From Persephonella sp. (lineage in GTDB: Bacteria; Aquificota; Aquificia; Aquificales; Hydrogenothermaceae), in NCBI GenBank assembly GCA_003978485.1, contig QNZF01000042.1, positions 1 through 47,467 of the forward strand: a stretch of 47,467 bases of DNA, read 5' to 3'. This document shows, in pieces, positions 42,781 through 47,467 of this stretch. Both the position numbers and the translations under genes were made by a program. The notes below the pieces were generated by a model. That model was not told the origin of the DNA, made no database searches, and saw nothing but the letters and a program-made list of their open reading frames with translations. The stretch's first letter is position 1. Each line of letters begins with the position of its first letter.

Positions 42781-43917
42781 TCACAACTCAACTTCCACAA
42801 GCTTACCTTCGTAATTTTTGAATACATATCTTTTTTCTCCTTTTTTTTCTATTAAATAATTTGGAAAAACAGGTACTTTTCCTAAACCTTTAGGTAAATC
42901 CACAGCATAAATTGGATATGCTAAACCTGACACTCTACCTCTAAGATATTCCATTATTTCCAATCCCTTTTCTATATCTGTTCTGAAGTGTAAAACTCCT
43001 TTTGTCGGGTCACAAAAAAAGAGATAGTAAGGTTTTATTTTTACTTTTAATAACTCCCTCATAAGTCTTTCAATAATTTTTTTGTCATCGTTTATTCCTT
43101 TCAATAAGACTGTTTGATTTAAAACAGGTGTTCCTGTAGACAGGATATTTTTTACTGCAATCTTTGTTTCTGTGGTTATCTCATCATAATGATTAAAATG
43201 TGTTACTAACCATACCTTATCATATTCTTCAAATATTTCTAACAACTCCTCATCATAAAATCTGTAAGGATTAACCACAAGCTCCCTAGAACCTACACGG
43301 ATTATATCAATATGGTCAATTTCATATAAATTTTTCAAAATAAACCTAATTTTTCTATTAGGTAAGGTTAATGGGTCTCCCCCCGAGATTAAAACCTCCC
43401 TTATATTTTTATTTCTTTTTATATACTCAAACATAGGAATTAATTCTTCTTTTTTTAATGCCCTTTCACCCGTTAGGAATATTCTTTTTCTCATACAGTG
43501 TCTACAGTAAACACTGCAAAAGGTTGTTACTCTGAATAAAACCCTATCTGGATAACGATATGTTATATTGGGGACAGGACTTAATATTTCTTCATTAAAA
43601 GGGTCTAAATAGCCTTTTGATTGTATATTTTCATCTATTTCCTCATAAACAGGTAATATCTGCTTTAAAATTGGATTATTCTTTTCTGTTTTAAGAAGGG
43701 CTAAAGATAAATAGTAAGGTGTTGTTCCGAAGTGGTATATTTGGGAAACTTTGCTGAATAATTTTTCGTAATCATCAGATATTTTTAAAAAATTTTTTAA
43801 ATCACCTAAACTTTTTAATCTATTTTTTATCTGCCACTGCCAATTTTTCCATTGGTAAGGTTTAACATTTTCCCAATAATTAAACTGTTGCCAATAATTT
43901 TCTTCTAAATGTAGCAT
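42781..43917 (-). CDS. KamA/lysine 2,3-aminomutase family radical SAM protein
   Basis: TYRYPDRVLFRVTTFCSVYCRHCMRKR, EVLISGGDPLTLPN, PVLNQTVLLKGINDD. Confidence 0.93.
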   Translation of the reverse strand: MLHLEENYWQQFNYWENVKPYQWKNWQWQIKNRLKSLGDLKNFLKISDDYEKLFSKVSQIYHFGTTPYYLSLALLKTEKNNPILKQILPVYEEIDENIQSKGYLDPFNEEILSPVPNITYRYPDRVLFRVTTFCSVYCRHCMRKRIFLTGERALKKEELIPMFEYIKRNKNIREVLISGGDPLTLPNRKIRFILKNLYEIDHIDIIRVGSRELVVNPYRFYDEELLEIFEEYDKVWLVTHFNHYDEITTETKIAVKNILSTGTPVLNQTVLLKGINDDKKIIERLMRELLKVKIKPYYLFFCDPTKGVLHFRTDIEKGLEIMEYLRGRVSGLAYPIYAVDLPKGLGKVPVFPNYLIEKKGEKRYVFKNYEGKLVEVEL

Positions 43918-43954
43918 TAACAGATATTGTTAAGGGGCAAAAGCCCCGTTGATG

Positions 43955-44296
43955 TTAGCAAGAGAAAGAATTTCCACAACCGCAAGAGTTTACAGTGTTA
44001 GGATTTTTAATTGTAAATCCACCACCCATAAAGTCTCTTACATAGTCTAAAGTAGCTCCGTTTATGTATGGTGCAGAAAACTCATCTATTGCGACTTTTA
44101 CACCATTTGACAACTCTATTATATGGTCATTTTCGTTTGTGCTCTCGTCAAATCCCATTGCATATTGAAAACCTGAACATCCACCGGGAACAACTCTAAC
44201 TCTTAAAATAGGATTTTGTATATTCTCTTGGTCAGCAATCTTTTTAATCTCCTCAGCTGCTGTGTCTGTTACATAAAAATTAATAGTAGTTTGCAT
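43955..44296 (-). CDS. IscA/ErpA-type iron-sulfur cluster assembly protein
   Basis: LRVRVVPGGCSGFQYAMGFDE and C-terminal NPNTVNSCGCGNSFSC. Confidence 0.95.
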   Translation of the reverse strand: MQTTINFYVTDTAAEEIKKIADQENIQNPILRVRVVPGGCSGFQYAMGFDESTNENDHIIELSNGVKVAIDEFSAPYINGATLDYVRDFMGGGFTIKNPNTVNSCGCGNSFSC

Positions 44297-44369
44297 ATTA
44301 AAAACCTCCTAATTACTTAGATTTACATTTATATTAAATTTTATACTTATCATATAGCTATGATACCTG

Positions 44370-45221
44370 TCAGAATGAGGTTAGATAGTATATACCTGTG
44401 TTTTGTATATTAAGCAGATTATTAATTTTTTCTCCTAAATCTGAACCTAAAAGTTTATCTAAGAACCCTTTATCATCGGTCAATTCTATAATCTGATACT
44501 GACCTTTTTTTAGATTTGCTAACTTTCTAGCCTCTTCTAAAGCATCTTGAACATTCCCTAACTTATCTACTAATCCCAGTTTTAAAGCCTGTCTTCCACT
44601 GAATATACGACCATCTGCATACTTCCTAAGTTTTTCCTTTCTAATAGGTCTGTACTTAACTATAGCGTCTAAAAATTGGTCATAAACATCCTTTATAGTA
44701 TCTTCTAAAAGTTTTTTTTGTTCATCGGTTAAATCGTTGTTAGGATAGAGAATATCTTTATTTTTTCCACTCTTTATATTCTCAACTTTAACACCAACCT
44801 TGTTTAGAAGGGATTTAACATTAACATGCTGAATTATAACTCCAATACTACCTGTTATAGTTCCCGGATTTGCATATATAACATTTGCAGGAACAGATAT
44901 ATAGTATCCACCTGAAGCCGCAACGTTCCCCATAGAAACAACTAGAGGTTTTTCCTTCCTAAGTTTTTCCAATGCCCTATAAATCTCCTGAGAAGACCCT
45001 ACTGCACCACCGGGGCTGTCAACAACTAAAACTACAGCTTTTATACTTTTATTTTTTCTTGCTGTACTTATCTTTTTTACATATGGAACATAATCACTTA
45101 TAACTCCATTTACATAAATTACGGCTATTTTTTGAGTATTAGCTTCAACAAATCTTAATACAACAACTATAAAAATTAAAAAGGCAAGTATACCTAAGAT
45201 GGCTATAACGATTTTTTTCAT
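44370..45221 (-). CDS. sppA: Signal peptide peptidase SppA
   Basis: VVLVVDSPGGAVGSSQEIY, VVSMGNVAASGGYYISVPANVIYANPGTITGSIGVI, YADGRIFSGRQALKLGLVDKLG. Confidence 0.95.
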   Translation of the reverse strand: MKKIVIAILGILAFLIFIVVVLRFVEANTQKIAVIYVNGVISDYVPYVKKISTARKNKSIKAVVLVVDSPGGAVGSSQEIYRALEKLRKEKPLVVSMGNVAASGGYYISVPANVIYANPGTITGSIGVIIQHVNVKSLLNKVGVKVENIKSGKNKDILYPNNDLTDEQKKLLEDTIKDVYDQFLDAIVKYRPIRKEKLRKYADGRIFSGRQALKLGLVDKLGNVQDALEEARKLANLKKGQYQIIELTDDKGFLDKLLGSDLGEKINNLLNIQNTGIYYLTSF

Positions 45222-45227
45222 CTTTTA

Positions 45228-45752
45228 TCAATCTTTTTTAGGATTTTTAGGAACTAATGTAAAAATCATATTCCTACCTTCCTTTTTAGGAGGCTTCTCT
45301 ACTTTAGCAATATCTGATAAATCCTCTATTATCCTGTTTGCCAACCTTTCACCAAGCTCTGGATGAACATTTTCCCTACCTTTAAACCATATCCAAACTT
45401 TAACCTTATCACCTTCTTCTATAAATTCCCTTATATGTTTAACCTTTGTTTCATAATCATGTTTTTCAATCTTTAATCTAAACTTAATTTCTTTAACGTT
45501 TTGCATTTTAGCCTTCTGTTTCTTTTTAGCTTCCCTTTCCTTTTTCTTCTGCTCAAACTTATACTTTCCATAATCCATAATCTTACAGACAGGTGGCTTG
45601 GCATGTGGTGAAATCTCCACTAAGTCTAATTCCCTCTCCTCTGCTAATTTTAAGGCTTCCTCAAGAGGAACTATTCCTAGGTTTTTACCATTTTCGTCAA
45701 TTAATCTTACTTCCCTAGCCCTTATTCTCTCGTTAACTCTTAATTCCTGAAT
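45228..45752 (-). CDS. infC: Translation initiation factor IF-3, start re-assigned to an ATT codon
   Basis: The ORF track starts at an internal GTG (45620). The frame is open upstream to nadB's stop region: ATT CAG GAA TTA AGA..., giving IQELRVNERIRAREVRLIDENGKNLGIVPLEEALKLAEERELDLVEISPHAKPPVCKIMDYGKYKFE, the full IF-3 N-domain; GGAGG lies 10 nt upstream of ATT. Confidence 0.92.
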   Translation of the reverse strand: MQELRVNERIRAREVRLIDENGKNLGIVPLEEALKLAEERELDLVEISPHAKPPVCKIMDYGKYKFEQKKKEREAKKKQKAKMQNVKEIKFRLKIEKHDYETKVKHIREFIEEGDKVKVWIWFKGRENVHPELGERLANRIIEDLSDIAKVEKPPKKEGRNMIFTLVPKNPKKD

Positions 45753-45754
45753 GA

Positions 45755-47329
45755 CTAACTAACCTCCAATTTTATTTCTAAATTTTTATAAATCTTCGTA
45801 TGTTTTTTATACTTGTCTCTTTCAACGGGGTAATCTTTTCTGTAATGAGCTCCCCTGCTCTCTTTTCTATTTAAAGCCGAAAGAATAATACCTTTACAAA
45901 GTAAAACTATATCTTTTATATATCTAGTATTATGATATTTAAAAATCTCTTTTTCAATATTAACTAAATCATTTAAAGCATTTTTTAAACCGTTTTCGTC
46001 CCTGATTAAAGATACCTTATCCCACATAATTTTTTTTATTTTAACTAAATATTCTTCAAATTTTTCTTCAGTCAAGTAATCTTTTTTGTTAGTCCTGTTA
46101 ACAAATTTTATTACCTTAGGCTCTTCTGTAAAAAGATTATACTTGTAAATTGAAAAAGCTACCCTATATCCAAAGACTAAACACTCTAAAAGAGAATTGC
46201 TGGCTAATCTATTTGCTCCGTTAATTCCTGTACAAGCTACTTCGCCAATAGCAAAAATACCTTTAACATTTGTTTCACCATAACTGTTTGTTTCAATTCC
46301 ACCTATAGAGTAGTGGGTTGCAGGACTAACAGGAATTTTATCTTTTATATCTTTTTCTTTTAACAGCTTAGCTATAGTTGAAAATCTTTTTTCAAAATTT
46401 TTTATTTGAGATATATCTAAAAAGACCTTTTTACCTTTTTGATACTGTAAAAATATTGCCCTTGCCACTTCATCCCTAGTTTTTAACTCGTCTATAAACC
46501 TTTCCCCATCACTATTTATTAGTATTCCTCCTTCTCCTCTAACTGCCTCAGATATAAGTTGTGCTTCCTCCTCATTACCCTCTATATAAAGTGCTGTAGG
46601 ATGAAACTGGACAAATTCTAAATCTTTTAGAATTAAACCTGACCTTAAAGCTATTCCTAAAACATCTCCGTTATTCTTATATGCTGATGTATTTCTCAAA
46701 TATACAGGGCTGTATCCACCTGTTGCTAATACAAGAGATTTTGCATATATAACTATATATTCATTATTTCTTTTAAATAAAGCTCCTATAAACTTGTTAT
46801 CTTCAATAAAAATCTCTTCAAGCTGATAACCTACTAAAATTCTTTTTTTATTAAAGTATCTGAATAAGTCTTCTATTATTTTTTTTCCTGTTTCATCTTT
46901 ATAATGGATAATCCTCGGTTTTGTATGAGCTCCTTCCCTCGTTAACAAAGGTCTATTTTTTTTATCTTTATCAAAATCTACTTTAAATACTTCTAAAAGC
47001 TCTCCAACTCTCTGTATACCTTCATCAACCAGAATTTTTACATTTTCCTCTATACATAAACCTTTACCACTTCTAATTGTATCTTCAAAATGTTCTTGTG
47101 GCGTATCATCTGGAGAAAATGCTACTGCTATTCCTCCCTGTGCCAAAATAGAGTTAGATATTTTTATATCGTTTTTAGATATAACTAGATAGTTAACATT
47201 CAACTTATCTAACTCTAAAGCAACCCGTAGACCAGCAAGACCTATACCTACAATAACAGTATCAACTTTAATATTTTTTATTTTTGATGTGTCAAACTCT
47301 GTAATATATCTTTCCATAAACCGTTCCAT
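45755..47329 (-). CDS. nadB: L-aspartate oxidase
   Basis: VDTVIVGIGLAGLRVALEL, ILAQGGIAVAFSPDDTPQEHFEDTI, FVQFHPTALY, GIFAIGEVACTGINGANRLASNSLLECLVFG, RKESRGAHYRKDYP. Confidence 0.95.
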   Translation of the reverse strand: MERFMERYITEFDTSKIKNIKVDTVIVGIGLAGLRVALELDKLNVNYLVISKNDIKISNSILAQGGIAVAFSPDDTPQEHFEDTIRSGKGLCIEENVKILVDEGIQRVGELLEVFKVDFDKDKKNRPLLTREGAHTKPRIIHYKDETGKKIIEDLFRYFNKKRILVGYQLEEIFIEDNKFIGALFKRNNEYIVIYAKSLVLATGGYSPVYLRNTSAYKNNGDVLGIALRSGLILKDLEFVQFHPTALYIEGNEEEAQLISEAVRGEGGILINSDGERFIDELKTRDEVARAIFLQYQKGKKVFLDISQIKNFEKRFSTIAKLLKEKDIKDKIPVSPATHYSIGGIETNSYGETNVKGIFAIGEVACTGINGANRLASNSLLECLVFGYRVAFSIYKYNLFTEEPKVIKFVNRTNKKDYLTEEKFEEYLVKIKKIMWDKVSLIRDENGLKNALNDLVNIEKEIFKYHNTRYIKDIVLLCKGIILSALNRKESRGAHYRKDYPVERDKYKKHTKIYKNLEIKLEVS

Positions 47330-47467
47330 CTATCCATATCTATAATCGTGTAAATCTATCCATCTGATTAGTTTTTTGAGCTTTATTGCTGATACTTCTA
47401 CCAAACCACTGTAAGCTACAAGTCGTGTTAAAGGAGTTATTGACAGTAAGCTGGTGAAACTGGCAAG
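47330..47467 (-). CDS. C-terminal end of an unidentified ORF running off the right edge
   Basis: Open minus-strand frame of 45 codons (LASFTSLLSITPLTRLVAYSGLVEVSAIKLKKLIRWIDLHDYRYG*) with its TAG immediately before the nadB ATG. Confidence 0.4.
   Translation of the reverse strand, partial: LASFTSLLSITPLTRLVAYSGLVEVSAIKLKKLIRWIDLHDYRYG

Overview
This AT-rich window resembles an Aquificota (Hydrogenothermaceae / Sulfurihydrogenibium-like) chromosome segment. That assignment is an inference from composition and gene content; no search was run. Most of it is densely packed housekeeping genes (lysC, biotin-carboxylase-type carboxylase subunit, speD, dprA, argG, metG, dnaB, argD, fumarase beta, kdsB, phoU, sppA, infC, nadB). 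The left edge carries the start of a type III-B (Cmr) CRISPR effector operon (cmr1 and the 5' part of cmr2/cas10). No CRISPR array was seen. The strongest non-coding signal is a DnaA-box cluster at about 11.76-12.18 kb with a (TAA)6 tract and three perfect 11-bp repeats, a candidate oriC or DnaA-responsive copper-ATPase regulatory region. Other items worth attention: infC appears to start at AUU and is truncated in the ORF track; a TonB receptor has the CxxxM/HxM copper signature of OprC/NosA; a urea-transporter-like domain is fused to an M23 peptidase; a metalloprotease carries a CFI-box-like C-terminal tail; an orphan GTA/phage-type 3TM holin; a radical SAM / FHA / MscS operon; a GC-rich structured candidate RNA between znuA-like and kamA; and a frameshifted HTH-like pseudogene upstream of cutA. 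I did not find a clearly complete novel multi-gene system.
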